This document shows, piece after piece, positions 17,271-26,360 of a stretch of DNA of 62,274 nt; positions within the stretch are counted from its first letter, which is position 1; every line of letters starts with the position of its first letter. Origin of the DNA: Pseudomonas fluorescens. GTDB lineage: Bacteria; Pseudomonadota; Gammaproteobacteria; Pseudomonadales; Pseudomonadaceae. The DNA is taken from the NCBI RefSeq assembly GCF_000802965.1, contig NZ_JSAK01000027.1:27172-89445 (forward strand), written 5' to 3'. The notes beneath the pieces were generated by a model. The model did not search any database, was not told the DNA's origin, and saw only the letters and a program-made list of their open reading frames with translations. The position numbers were made by a program, and so were the translations under genes.

Positions 17271-17540
17271 TCAAGTGACCCGTACATTCTCGGCATGGCT
17301 GGCCATGCCATGACAACCGCACGCCAGTCGATGGCCCTGCAGTACGACAGGAATACCGTTCAGTCGCCGACGCGGATGTCCCTCGACAAAAGTAAATTCG
17401 CCCAGATGAAGCGGGCACTTGGCCTTGTCGCCCAACACCGCCGGTGTTCTCCCATTGAGGGTGTGCGTGCCTTCAAGCTGGCAGGAAACCACGGTGCCGT
17501 TGCTGCTGGTGGCATCCCCTAAGCAGATAGGATGACTCAT
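17271..17540 (-). CDS. PAAR-domain protein (type VI spike tip)
   Basis: An 89-residue PAAR-repeat protein. PAAR proteins cap the VgrG spike of the type VI secretion tube and carry effectors; the fold binds zinc through His/Cys residues. Seen here: ICLGDATSSNGTVVSC, LNGRTPAVLGDKAKCPLH, RLNGIPVVLQGHRLACGC, i.e. the repeated GD/NG turns and Cys/His residues of the family. The ATG overlaps the stop of the adaptor gene (ATGA), so the genes are translationally coupled. It ends a four-gene coupled string. Confidence 0.85.
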   Translation of the reverse strand: MSHPICLGDATSSNGTVVSCQLEGTHTLNGRTPAVLGDKAKCPLHLGEFTFVEGHPRRRLNGIPVVLQGHRLACGCHGMASHAENVRVT

Positions 17541-19219
17541 GGTCTGGCTACGCCTCCGTTAGGGGAACCGAACTTGAATGGGTCGGCGCCACGGTTCTCG
17601 CGGTTTTTCTCTTTGCGCGCCGCGTCCGGTGGGCGGATCATTTGTACCGTCAGGCTGCCGTCTGCACCGGCGTAAACCACGGCACTGGCTCCACCGTCGA
17701 GGTAGCTGGCGATGGTGGCCAGGTTGATTTCCACCAGCGCGCTGCTGACCCCGGTATTGCCCAGGCGTCGTCCGATGTTGTAACCCTCGTCGACATTGCC
17801 CGGGTCGATACCATGGCCGTCGGTATTCAGGCTGTGCAAGGCGTTGGTCAGGGCGAACTCTGCTTCCTGGTTGTCAGTGGTGTCATAGAATACCCGCACC
17901 GGTTTCTGCCCTTCGGGTAAGGTATCCAGAGCCTGTAACCAGCCTGCCTGCAAGGCCCTGGCCTGCAACGCCGGTTTTAGCCGTTTGCCGTTTTCATCCT
18001 GCATCGAGACCTTGATCGGGCGGTGCAAATAACCCAGCACCGGCGCGGCGTCGAACTCTTTGACCTGATGCTGGGCCCAGCGGATGGGCAGCCAGGGCGA
18101 GGGTTGGAATTCTCCCGGTCCGCGATTGCTGATGGTTTTCCAGAGGGTGGGGAGTTGGGATTGCCAGTAGGCGGTGGACATGGTGCCGGGGCCATAGGGG
18201 TGCTTTATACCCTCAGCGCGCTTGCCTTCTTCATATACTTTTCTGAACTTAGGCGAGTGTTCCCAATAAAACGCCCATAGCTTGCCCAAATCAGTACTTT
18301 TGTTCTGATTGTCCTCACGCTCGTGGGTGGCATAGCGGCGAATATACCGATCCACCCGATCCGATCGGGTGACCAGCAACCCGGTCATGCTTTCGTATAT
18401 CGTCGGGACGACTTGGCTGTTCTGTAACCCGGGAGTGCCTGCGACCCGCAAACCGTCTCGCGTGACGTCGCCATCCTCGCTCACAATCAAGGCCTGGGGC
18501 ACTTCGGGGTTGTCATCAAAGAACTGGAACAATCGCTCGAGCATGCCCTGAGCATGGGTTGTGTTTTCGGCGTCCTGCCACAAAAACAGCGTGACCCCGA
18601 GTGTGGCGGCATTGCGACCGTTAAGAATGTTACTCGCAGCCCCTGTATCTGACGGTTGCTTGGGCGGCGCGATGGAAAACACTGGGATTGGCCAATACGC
18701 TACTGACCCGTTCGCTGAATGTTTGAAGGCCACTCGAATGTTGATATCTCTGGTGATTTTCCGAGAACTCAAAGAAGAATCGTAGTCCTTGGGGTCACGT
18801 GAATAGATTGAAGTGAAGTTGTTGTTTGTTTTTTTGGTTTCTCGCCATATCGATGATTGATGCCAATCATCCACAGTTAGCCCTACTCCCCGGATTTCCA
18901 GCGCATAAGTCCGCTCTTGCGTGGCCTGCTGCTCGGCGATTTGCGCCATGACGTTGGCTTTGTATGCGGCAAGCCCCGCCTTTTCACTGGCCACGGCCTT
19001 GCCCCACCAATGAACGCTGAAGATGAGCAACATCGGACCCAAAATAGCTGCAATACCCCAGCGCAGTACCGGGTTCATGTCACGCAGCTCCATGTTGAGT
19101 TCCTGTGCCTTGATTTGGACGAGCCAGACGAAGCCAAGCCAAAGAAGCAGTAACATACCGGCTATAAGTAAGTAGCCTTTTAGTTTGGGTCTCAGCTGTC
19201 CATATTTTTGAGCCTTCAT
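17537..19219 (-). CDS. Tla3-like type VI effector adaptor (DUF2875)
   Basis: A 560-residue protein resembling DUF2875 proteins, including the P. aeruginosa Tla3 adaptor that brings the lipase Tle3 to VgrG2b. Two hydrophobic helices at the N-terminus (YLLIAGMLLLLWLGFVWLV and a second around residues 50-65) are followed by a large soluble domain with VAYWPIPVFSIAPP, TLFLWQDAEN and QALIVSEDGD. The ATG at 19219 overlaps the stop of the lipase gene (ATGA). Function as adaptor is inferred from the order lipase-adaptor and the family. Confidence 0.8.
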   Translation of the reverse strand: MKAQKYGQLRPKLKGYLLIAGMLLLLWLGFVWLVQIKAQELNMELRDMNPVLRWGIAAILGPMLLIFSVHWWGKAVASEKAGLAAYKANVMAQIAEQQATQERTYALEIRGVGLTVDDWHQSSIWRETKKTNNNFTSIYSRDPKDYDSSLSSRKITRDINIRVAFKHSANGSVAYWPIPVFSIAPPKQPSDTGAASNILNGRNAATLGVTLFLWQDAENTTHAQGMLERLFQFFDDNPEVPQALIVSEDGDVTRDGLRVAGTPGLQNSQVVPTIYESMTGLLVTRSDRVDRYIRRYATHEREDNQNKSTDLGKLWAFYWEHSPKFRKVYEEGKRAEGIKHPYGPGTMSTAYWQSQLPTLWKTISNRGPGEFQPSPWLPIRWAQHQVKEFDAAPVLGYLHRPIKVSMQDENGKRLKPALQARALQAGWLQALDTLPEGQKPVRVFYDTTDNQEAEFALTNALHSLNTDGHGIDPGNVDEGYNIGRRLGNTGVSSALVEINLATIASYLDGGASAVVYAGADGSLTVQMIRPPDAARKEKNRENRGADPFKFGSPNGGVARP

Positions 19220-21243
19220 TTGATTACACCTTTTTCTAAAGGAGGCCCAATCAGTAGTGAAGGTGGGGTGATTGGTACCAAGTTGGCCGAGGGGAACTCC
19301 CCTTCCTGATAATAAAAATAACTCGCCTCTACCAACGCTTGAGCGTCGGTACTGAGGCGCGACCAACCCGGTAACTTAATGACGTAGTCGAACTGTTTTG
19401 TGTCCATCTTCCAATCCGCAATCGCCACCAACACCTCACGCATCCGCGGGTCATCAAGGCAATGAGCCTGGCCAATGGCAATATCCATCGCCGTCACCCA
19501 ACGCTGGTTTTCCGGGCTGCGCAGGATCGCCGAGTGGTAGGAGTTGGCCCCCCACGTCTTCTGGTCATGCTCCATGCGTGCCCGGGCCTCACGCGGGGTT
19601 TCCTCGCGCTCGTGAGAAGAACTGCCGCTGGAGCGGGCCGGGCCTTTTCGTACGGCGCGCGTGTGGTCCTCCGGGTCCTCGGTTAATCCGTTAAAACGCG
19701 CCAGCGCCTCCTGCTGCGTGGTATAGGGGGCGTCATACTCGGCAGGCATCCTGATCCACAAAAAGGTTGCGGCGTCTTTGCCCAGCGCGATGCTTTTGCC
19801 AACCTCATCGGGTTTGTCCAGACCGGCGCGGGTCGGGCTGCCCTGTATGGCTTCGCCGCCAAACATCTGCGGCGCATGGGGCGGGGTCAGGGCCTCGGCA
19901 TTGATCAGGCGTTCCTGCCCCTTGGTGATCGGCGCTTGCGAAGCCACGCCGGTGAGCAAGGACGCGCCCGGGTAACGGTGCTCGCCCGGCGCGCGGATGA
20001 ACTCGGGTTGCGGCGACTTGCCCACCAGCACCGGTTCGCCGTCACGATGGCGCTTGGTCCACAGACGTTGGTACAAACCGAGGGATTGCAGGGCCGTCAT
20101 CGCCGGGCGCCCGTCGGGCGTGGCATCGGGCACGCCGTAGGTGCCGATGCCTTGCACATCATCCAGCGCCACAGTGGTGTCGTCGGGGCAAAAATACACG
20201 TACACCTTGCCGCGATTGTCGCGCTCGGGAAAAACCGTAAAGTTGCCGATTTTGTCCGGCCGCGTCCCTTGCGTGGGTGACCATCGCGGGCCGCTGCGAC
20301 CGCCGTAGGTTTTACTGTCCCGAAGCGCAGATAACGGTGGCTGCGCGTGCGGGGTTTGCGTCACTGCGCTAACAATCCGGATCAGCGTGGCGAGAGTGTC
20401 ATGGTCTTTGGGGGTGACCTTGGGCAACACGCTGTAAGGCGAGTCCACGAGAACAAGGGTATCGGCGCAACGCTGGCCCTTGTCCACCAACAAGGCCTGG
20501 GCCAGCAGCGCGATCAGAGTGCCCTGGCTGTGGCCCATGATGCTGATGGTTTCATCGGGGGAGACCCGGCGAATTTCACTGACCAGCATCGCCAGTCGGT
20601 GTGCGGCGAATACAAAGTAATGCCGCAGCGGCGCATTGGCGAACAGCAAGTAATTGTTCGGACTCGCGCGCTCGACGGTGGCGGTTTTCAAGTTGGACTT
20701 GAAACCCTCGCCATACATCTCCGCCAGATTGTTGGTGGCATTCACGAAAAAACCACCGGCCTTGGCAAAGTGGCGATCCAGGCGATTGCCCTGGATGTCC
20801 TGAAACTGATTGCGCATCCGAAACGGATCGCCGGCGTCATCACGCTTGACGTGTTCCGGAGCGGCCCGATAGCCCCAGTAGAACGGGATCATCAGGCTGC
20901 GGGTTTTGGGGGCGTCTGTGTCGCGCTGATAGAGAAAAGTATCAGGGTCATCGAGCGTAGCTTTCTGATCCGCACTCCGTTCATCAAGCGGAAGTTCCTG
21001 GGCCTCAACGTAATCAACCCCATACCGCCCCGCCTTAAGATCCGGTCGATCCAGCCGCTCGCTCACCCCCTGACACAATCCGGTTTCCACTGACTCGTAC
21101 GACGCCCCGGGATCGTTCACGCCGTGCAGGAAAATCACCACCCCCGGCAGGTCGGCGGGTACCTCCATTTTTCGCGGGGTATGGAAATTGGGCAGCAGGC
21201 GAGTCGTGATTTCTGCCACGGTGTAGAGATCGGGGCCGCTCAT
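19216..21243 (-). CDS. Tle3-like type VI lipase effector
   Basis: A 675-residue alpha/beta hydrolase (DUF3274-type) resembling the antibacterial phospholipase Tle3. The oxyanion/early-strand motif VVIFLHGVNDPGASYES is at residues 35-51; the nucleophile elbow G-H-S239-Q-G is in SIMGHSQGTLIAL; a candidate acid is in FCPDDTTVAL, and the C-terminal half is the large family-specific region. There is no signal peptide, fitting type VI delivery. The ATG overlaps the stop of the upstream vgrG-like remnant. No immunity gene is recognisable on either side. Confidence 0.83.
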   Translation of the reverse strand: MSGPDLYTVAEITTRLLPNFHTPRKMEVPADLPGVVIFLHGVNDPGASYESVETGLCQGVSERLDRPDLKAGRYGVDYVEAQELPLDERSADQKATLDDPDTFLYQRDTDAPKTRSLMIPFYWGYRAAPEHVKRDDAGDPFRMRNQFQDIQGNRLDRHFAKAGGFFVNATNNLAEMYGEGFKSNLKTATVERASPNNYLLFANAPLRHYFVFAAHRLAMLVSEIRRVSPDETISIMGHSQGTLIALLAQALLVDKGQRCADTLVLVDSPYSVLPKVTPKDHDTLATLIRIVSAVTQTPHAQPPLSALRDSKTYGGRSGPRWSPTQGTRPDKIGNFTVFPERDNRGKVYVYFCPDDTTVALDDVQGIGTYGVPDATPDGRPAMTALQSLGLYQRLWTKRHRDGEPVLVGKSPQPEFIRAPGEHRYPGASLLTGVASQAPITKGQERLINAEALTPPHAPQMFGGEAIQGSPTRAGLDKPDEVGKSIALGKDAATFLWIRMPAEYDAPYTTQQEALARFNGLTEDPEDHTRAVRKGPARSSGSSSHEREETPREARARMEHDQKTWGANSYHSAILRSPENQRWVTAMDIAIGQAHCLDDPRMREVLVAIADWKMDTKQFDYVIKLPGWSRLSTDAQALVEASYFYYQEGEFPSANLVPITPPSLLIGPPLEKGVIK

Positions 21244-21539
21244 CGGCTGCCACCTTTCGGGTCTTTGCCACGTAACGCGGCCACTTGCGTCAGATGCATC
21301 CTTTCTCTCTCCGTCAGCCCGCTTGAATATGTCGCTCCTTGCACAGTGCTGCCATCCTCCAGCTCGATTTGGTACGCCCGAAGTGATGATCGCTGGCTGA
21401 GCCGCGATGGCTGGACGTTAGCGGTCGCAAATTCATCGGCACAATCATGGCGATGTGATGGCTTCGTAGGTTTTTTTAGCGGATGAAAGGCGCAAAGGTG
21501 CGTGGATGCTGGAGGAGAGTCTGGAAACGGATTTGATGT
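21240..21539 (-). pseudogene. 3' remnant of a VgrG-like gene
   Basis: An open frame of about 99 codons without a usable start, ending in GKDPKGGSR and a TGA that overlaps the lipase ATG. It reads HLCAFHPLKKPTKPSHRH and later AYQIELEDGSTVQGATYSSG with LTER. The piece Y-x-I-x-L-x-D-G...G-x-T...G-L-T-x-R resembles the C-terminal extension of type VI VgrG proteins. A stop codon at 21540-21542 and lack of ATG/GTG upstream show that the 5' part is lost. Alternatively it is a divergent small gene; the VgrG assignment rests on the tail pattern and on the position normally held by vgrG. Confidence 0.5.
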
Positions 21540-21823
21540 TCAAAATGTAAATCAGAACGGTCCTAAGACCCGTCCTACGTGCAGCAATGAAGGTTGATTG
21601 AGGTGCGCCGTGGTTTGGTCGAAAGATTGATACAGGGCGGGAACAGATGGTTTACCACGCAGGGGCGTTGAGAGGGCGCCGAAGAAAGGGAAGTGACGGA
21701 AGGGATGGCAAAAAATGCCGTGACCGCTGCGCGATCAATTGCCCGCAGACCGCCTGCCACAGGCGGGTGCGCGACGCAGATCAACGTGGGAGCGAGCAGG
21801 ATCGCTCCCACAGGTAACCGGGT
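21540..21823. other. Gene-free interval with one REP-like hairpin
   Basis: No convincing ORF. A single family C hairpin, GGGAGCGA-gcaggaTCGCTCCC, lies at 21786-21813 just after the araH stop codon and may terminate the ara transcript. The interval marks the breakpoint between the type VI remnant and the arabinose genes. Confidence 0.6.
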
Positions 21824-22795
21824 TCAGCGTTGTTTGAGGCGGTCAATCACCACGGCCAACAACAGAATCGAACCGCGAATCACATACTGGTAAAACGTGT
21901 CGATGTTCTTCAGGTTCATCGCATTCTCGATGATCGCCAGAATCAACACCCCGGCAATCACATGCCGGATCATGCCAATCCCGCCACTCAGCGAAACGCC
22001 GCCCAAGACGCAAGCCGAGATCACCGTCAGCTCAAAACCCTGGCCGATCATCGGCTGACCCGACGTCATGCGCGAAGCCAGAATCACACCCGCCAACGCG
22101 CCGATCACGCCATGCACGGCGAAGATGATGATCTTGGTCCGGTCAACGTTGACGCCCGCCAGCAACGCCGCTTCCTGGTTGCCGCCGATGGCCATGGTGT
22201 TGCGCCCGTAGGTGGTGTAATTCAACAACCAACCGAAGAACAGGAAGCAGACGATGGTGATCAGGATCGGCACCGGCACGCCGAACAACTGGCCATTGCC
22301 GAACACGAAAAACGATTCCTGTGACACGCCCACCGCTTTGCCGTTGGCGAAAATGTAAGCAAGGCCGCGCACGATCTGCATGGTCGCCAGCGTGGTGATC
22401 AACGCGTTGACCCGCAGCTTGGCAATCACGATCCCGTTGATCAGCCCGACGATCAGGCCCATCACCAACGCCGCGCCAACGCCGAGAAACACGCTGTCGG
22501 TGTCGCGCATCACCACCGCCGCGACCACCCCGGCACAGGCAATCACCGAGCCCACCGACAAGTCGAAATGCCCGGACGCCAGGCAATACAACATGGTGCA
22601 CGCGGCAATCCCGGTGGTGGAAATCGCCAGGCCCAGGCCACGCATGTTCAGCGGCGAGAGGAAGTTGTCGATCAGCAAGGTGCAGAGCACGAAGATCCCG
22701 ACGGCCGCCAGCAACATGACCCAGTCATCGAGAAAACGCCGAAGGTCCAGGGGTTTGCGCACGGTCGGCAGGGTTTCGTTTTGGGTTGTCATCAT
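21824..22795 (-). CDS. araH: L-arabinose ABC transporter permease AraH
   Basis: A 323-residue inner-membrane permease of the sugar (CUT2) ABC class. Segments nearly identical to E. coli AraH are visible: GLGLAISTTGIAAC, LCLASGHFDLSVGS, INALITTLATMQIVRGLAYI-like (here VNALITTLATMQIVRG), RNTMAIGGNQEAALLAGV and SACVLGGVSLSGGIG. About ten helices. AGAGG precedes the ATG at 22795 by five bases; the longer frame starts with GTG 22801. Last gene of araF-araG-araH. Confidence 0.93.
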   Translation of the reverse strand: MMTTQNETLPTVRKPLDLRRFLDDWVMLLAAVGIFVLCTLLIDNFLSPLNMRGLGLAISTTGIAACTMLYCLASGHFDLSVGSVIACAGVVAAVVMRDTDSVFLGVGAALVMGLIVGLINGIVIAKLRVNALITTLATMQIVRGLAYIFANGKAVGVSQESFFVFGNGQLFGVPVPILITIVCFLFFGWLLNYTTYGRNTMAIGGNQEAALLAGVNVDRTKIIIFAVHGVIGALAGVILASRMTSGQPMIGQGFELTVISACVLGGVSLSGGIGMIRHVIAGVLILAIIENAMNLKNIDTFYQYVIRGSILLLAVVIDRLKQR

Positions 22796-22804
22796 AGTCA
22801 CCTC

Positions 22805-24349
22805 TCAGTTCGCCACGCCGTCAGCGCGATGGCGCGGCAAAGCCAGTTGCAGCAGGTTGGATTCATTGGCCTGTTCGCGGCTCAGTTCGCCGCGCATGGC
22901 GCCTTCGCACAACACCAGGATGCGGTCGGAAATGCCCATCACTTCCATCAGGTCGCTGGACACTACGATCACCGCAATACCGTCAGCCGCCAGGTTGTGG
23001 ATGATCTGGTAGATCTCGGCTTTGGCGCCGATGTCGATGCCGCGAGTGGGCTCGTCGAGCAGCAGGACTTTCATCGGCATCGACAGCCAGCGACCGAGAA
23101 TCGCCTTCTGCTGATTGCCGCCGGACAGGTACATGATTTTTTGCGCCGCGTTGGGCGTCTTCACTTTCAACGCCTTGATCTGCTTGTCGGCGTTGCCCTT
23201 TTCCCACAGGCCGCGCAACAGGCAGCCGAAGGTGGAATGGGCACCGCGGGCGCTGATGTTGATGTTCTCGGCGACGCTGGAGAGCGGCATGATGCCCTCC
23301 TTCTTGCGGTCCTCCGGACAGAGCAAAATGCCCGCGGCGATAGCGTCGCGAGGCGAGCGCAGTTTCAACTCATGGCCGCGCAGTTCAAGGCGTCCGGCGG
23401 TGTTGCGCTCCAGACCGCTGAGCATGCGAAACAGTTCGGTGCGACCGGCTCCGACCAGGCCGAACAAGCCGAGAATCTCGCCTTTGTGCGCCTCGAAACT
23501 CACCGGCTCTCGCAAGCCTGGCCCAAGCAGGCCATCGACCTTCAACGCCACCGCACCACGGGGGCGGGAGCGATAATCGTAGATGTCCTGGATATCGCGA
23601 CCGACCATGCAGGTAACCAGTTGATCGTGGGTCAGCTCGCTCATGTCTTCGAAGGTACGCACGTAGCGACCGTCCTTGAACACGGTCACCGCGTTGCAGA
23701 TGCGGAACACTTCCTCCATGCGATGGGAGACATACAACACCACTTTTCCTTCGTCGCGCAGGCGACCGATGATCGCCATCAAGCGATCGATCTCCCGCGC
23801 CGAAAGGCTGCTGGTGGGTTCATCAAAGGCGATCACGTGTGCGCCACGGGACAGGGCCTTGGCGATTTCCACCAGTTGCCGCTGACCGAGGGACAGACGC
23901 CCGACTTTCTCTTGCGGGTCGATTTCGTCAGCCAGCCCCTTTAGGCAGGCCAGCGCTTGCTGACGCAGGGTGCCGCGATTGATCAGGCCGAAGCTGGCCG
24001 GCAGGTGACCGAGAAACAGGTTCTCCGCCACGGTCATTTCCGGCACCAGGTGCAGTTCCTGGTGGATCACCGCGACGCCGCTGCCGATGCTGTCGGCGGT
24101 GGACTTGAAAGCCATCGTCCGCTCGCCGATCTGCAAATCACCGCTGCTCGGAATGTAGGCGCCACCGAGGATTTTCAGCAGAGTCGACTTGCCAGCGCCG
24201 TTCTCGCCCATCAAGGCATGAACCTGCCCCGGATGGGCGACGAAGCTGATGCCATCCAGCGCCTTCACCCCGGGAAAGGTCTTGCCGATCCCGTTGAAGC
24301 GCAAGCTGCCACCGGCAGTGTGTTGTTGTACTTGTGTTTGCGCGTGCAT
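22805..24349 (-). CDS. araG: L-arabinose ABC transporter ATP-binding protein AraG
   Basis: A 514-residue double-domain ATPase of the sugar ABC class. First cassette: Walker A GENGAGKSTLLK, signature SLGQRQLVEIAKAL, Walker B VIAFDEPTSSL. Second cassette: the degenerate GLVGAGRTEL, signature YLSGGNQQKAILGRWL, Walker B VLLLDEPTRGID. GAGG lies six bases before the ATG at 24349. Placed between the binding protein and the permease, it energises arabinose import at the inner membrane. Confidence 0.94.
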   Translation of the reverse strand: MHAQTQVQQHTAGGSLRFNGIGKTFPGVKALDGISFVAHPGQVHALMGENGAGKSTLLKILGGAYIPSSGDLQIGERTMAFKSTADSIGSGVAVIHQELHLVPEMTVAENLFLGHLPASFGLINRGTLRQQALACLKGLADEIDPQEKVGRLSLGQRQLVEIAKALSRGAHVIAFDEPTSSLSAREIDRLMAIIGRLRDEGKVVLYVSHRMEEVFRICNAVTVFKDGRYVRTFEDMSELTHDQLVTCMVGRDIQDIYDYRSRPRGAVALKVDGLLGPGLREPVSFEAHKGEILGLFGLVGAGRTELFRMLSGLERNTAGRLELRGHELKLRSPRDAIAAGILLCPEDRKKEGIMPLSSVAENINISARGAHSTFGCLLRGLWEKGNADKQIKALKVKTPNAAQKIMYLSGGNQQKAILGRWLSMPMKVLLLDEPTRGIDIGAKAEIYQIIHNLAADGIAVIVVSSDLMEVMGISDRILVLCEGAMRGELSREQANESNLLQLALPRHRADGVAN

Positions 24350-24414
24350 AAACCACCTCATCACACCGATCAGGCAACCCCGTTGCCGGGGCTGCCGATG
24401 AAATCAACCGAGCC

Positions 24415-25419
24415 TCAGTTCCACAGGCCGATCTTTTCCAGTTCCTGCTTGAAGTTGTCGCGGGTGATCAGCGTCACGTCGTCCATCGCGGTGTACTTCG
24501 CCGGTTCTTCGCCGGTGGTGACCCACTCGTACATCATCGCGGCGGTGTTGTAGCCCTCGATGTGCGGGCTTGGCAGCATCGAGCCGTAGAAGCCGCTGTT
24601 GGGTTTCTTCAGTTCGCCGATGGCGTCGGTGCCGTTGATGCCGATGCCGATCACGTTCGCCGCGGCAAAACCGGCGCTCTCGGTGGCGCGCACGCCGCCC
24701 AGTACGGTGTTGTCGTTCATGCCGCCGATGATCAGGTTCTTCGCCGCACCCGGCAGTTTCACCAGCGCGGAGTTGGTGGCGTCCATGCTGCCCGGCACGT
24801 CGAGGGTTTTCAGGGCGGAGAACAGGATGTGGTCTTTCGGCATGCCGGCATCTTCCAGCGCCTTGACCGAACCGTCGGTGCGTTTCTTGCCGGTGTCGAG
24901 TTCGTTGTAGGTGTTGATCACCGCGTAGGTGTCTTTCCAGTCCCAGCCACGTTTTTTCGCTTCGGTGGCCATGGCGGCACCTTGTTTCTGGCCGACTTCG
25001 TACGCCGCCATGCCGAGGTACGGCACGTCTTCCATGAACTTGCCGCTGGCATCGACGAAGCGGTCATCGACGGCGATCACTTTCAACCCGTTGAGTTTGG
25101 CCTTGGCCATGATCGCCGGGCCGAGGGATACGTCTGGCGGGCAGATCACGAAGCCCTTGGCGCCGTTGGCCGCAAGGCTGTCGATGGCCGACAGGGTTTT
25201 CTCGCCATCAGGCACGGCGATCTTGATCAGAGTGAAGCCCTTCTCTTTCCCGGCTTTTTCGGCAAACGCCCATTCGGTCTGGAACCAGGGCTCTTCCGCT
25301 TGCTTGACCAGGAAACCGATTTTCACTTCCTCGGCCGCCAGCAGCGTGCTGCTCAGGCTGACCGCAGTGACCGCCAGAGCGGCACAGCACAGGGAACGGA
25401 TTGCATGACGACGATTCAT
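24415..25419 (-). CDS. araF: L-arabinose-binding periplasmic protein AraF
   Basis: The periplasmic solute receptor, 334 residues, with signal peptide MNRRHAIRSLCCAALAVTAV...LAAEE. It matches E. coli AraF through KIGFLVKQAEEPWFQTEWAF, IKIAVPDGEKTLSAIDSLAA, GAKGFVICPPD, INTYNELDTGKKRTDGS, GGMNDNTVLGGVRATE and LITRDNFKQELEKIGL. AAGGAG lies eight bases before the ATG. First gene of araFGH with its own promoter carrying an operator-like palindrome at 25489. Confidence 0.95.
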   Translation of the reverse strand: MNRRHAIRSLCCAALAVTAVSLSSTLLAAEEVKIGFLVKQAEEPWFQTEWAFAEKAGKEKGFTLIKIAVPDGEKTLSAIDSLAANGAKGFVICPPDVSLGPAIMAKAKLNGLKVIAVDDRFVDASGKFMEDVPYLGMAAYEVGQKQGAAMATEAKKRGWDWKDTYAVINTYNELDTGKKRTDGSVKALEDAGMPKDHILFSALKTLDVPGSMDATNSALVKLPGAAKNLIIGGMNDNTVLGGVRATESAGFAAANVIGIGINGTDAIGELKKPNSGFYGSMLPSPHIEGYNTAAMMYEWVTTGEEPAKYTAMDDVTLITRDNFKQELEKIGLWN

Positions 25420-25483
25420 AAGCTGACTCCTTGTTATTTTTTTTGAGCGTTATTTTGAAAGCGGTGAAACCGTACTGCCAATA

Positions 25484-25511
25484 GTCATATCGTATGATGA
25501 TTGGATTTCAA
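25484..25511 (-). promoter_or_regulatory. araF promoter with operator-like palindrome
   Basis: On the minus strand TTGAAA (25511-25506) and ATGACT are 17 bases apart. The spacer holds CCAATCATCATACGAT; the core ATCATACGAT (25489-25498) is a one-mismatch palindrome. The gntR promoter at 28384-28408 has the same layout, so the adjacent FCD-GntR protein is the likely repressor. Confidence 0.6.
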
Positions 25512-25541
25512 GCGTAGTTGTGTGCCTGAAATCCCGGTTAC

Positions 25542-26360
25542 TCAGTCGTGGTACATCACCGAGCGCCCGCCATCGATGGTGATGCATGAGGCATTGATGA
25601 ACGGCGCTTCATCACTGGCCAGGAATACAGCGGTCATGGCCACTTCAACAGGCTGGCCGATACGCTTGGGCGGATGCAGATCAAAGGCACGCTGACGCTC
25701 GGCGTGAGGGTCGGCAAAGCCGTTCCAGTAGTCGACGTTCAGTTGGGTTTCGATGTAGCCCGGCGCGATGGCGTTGACGCGAATGCCCTTGGGCGCGTAC
25801 TCGATGCCCAAGGCGCGGGTCAGGCCGAGCAAACCATGCTTGGCCACCGGGTACGGAAAGCAGCCCGGAATAATGTGGGAGGAATGGGTCGAGGCAATGT
25901 TGATGATGCTGCCGATGCCCTGCTCAATCATTTGCGGCAACACAGCCTTGCACCCGAACCAGGCGCCATCAAGATCGATGGCGAAGCAGCGGCGCCAATC
26001 TTCTTCGGTCATTTCCAGCGGATCGCGGAATACGTTGACTCCGGCGCAGTTGACCAGCACGTCGATCCGACCGTGGCGTTCGACCGCCAGTCTGGCCATG
26101 GCGTGCAGATCCTGCTGCTGCGAAACGTCGGCCTTGATCGCCACGACGTCGGCGCCTTTATCCCGCCAGTACGCCGCGACTGTTTCGACTTTCTCGCCCT
26201 GGATATCGCTGATGACCAACTTCGCTTGCTGGGAAGCGAAGGTCGCGACAATCGCCTCGCCAATACCCTGAGCGGCGCCTGTCAGCAGCACGACTTTGTT
26301 TTTCAGGCGCTCACCTTTCGGCGGTTCGGGAACCGGCGGCAAGGAAAGAGATTCAGTCAT
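25542..26360 (-). CDS. SDR-family sugar 1-dehydrogenase, probable L-arabinose/galactose dehydrogenase
   Basis: A 272-residue short-chain dehydrogenase. Cofactor motif TGAAQGIG near residues 27-34, NCAGVN, catalytic Ser in NIASTHSS and the YPVAK pair with Tyr and Lys. DIQGEK after strand 2 suggests NAD preference. Together with the SMP-30 lactonase upstream and araFGH downstream it fits oxidation of L-arabinose to the lactone in the non-phosphorylating pathway known in pseudomonads; galactose is a possible alternative substrate. AAGGAG lies nine bases before the ATG. It is not tightly linked to araF (122-base gap with a separate promoter). Confidence 0.78.
   Translation of the reverse strand: MTESLSLPPVPEPPKGERLKNKVVLLTGAAQGIGEAIVATFASQQAKLVISDIQGEKVETVAAYWRDKGADVVAIKADVSQQQDLHAMARLAVERHGRIDVLVNCAGVNVFRDPLEMTEEDWRRCFAIDLDGAWFGCKAVLPQMIEQGIGSIINIASTHSSHIIPGCFPYPVAKHGLLGLTRALGIEYAPKGIRVNAIAPGYIETQLNVDYWNGFADPHAERQRAFDLHPPKRIGQPVEVAMTAVFLASDEAPFINASCITIDGGRSVMYHD

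Noticed and set aside
21575..21811. 78-codon minus-strand frame between araH and the type VI remnant
   Set aside because: Includes the REP-like hairpin, lacks a ribosome binding site and has cysteine/proline-rich chance-like composition.
22568..23944. 458-codon plus-strand frame opposite araG and araH
   Set aside because: The minus-strand ABC genes have all family motifs; the plus frame has none.
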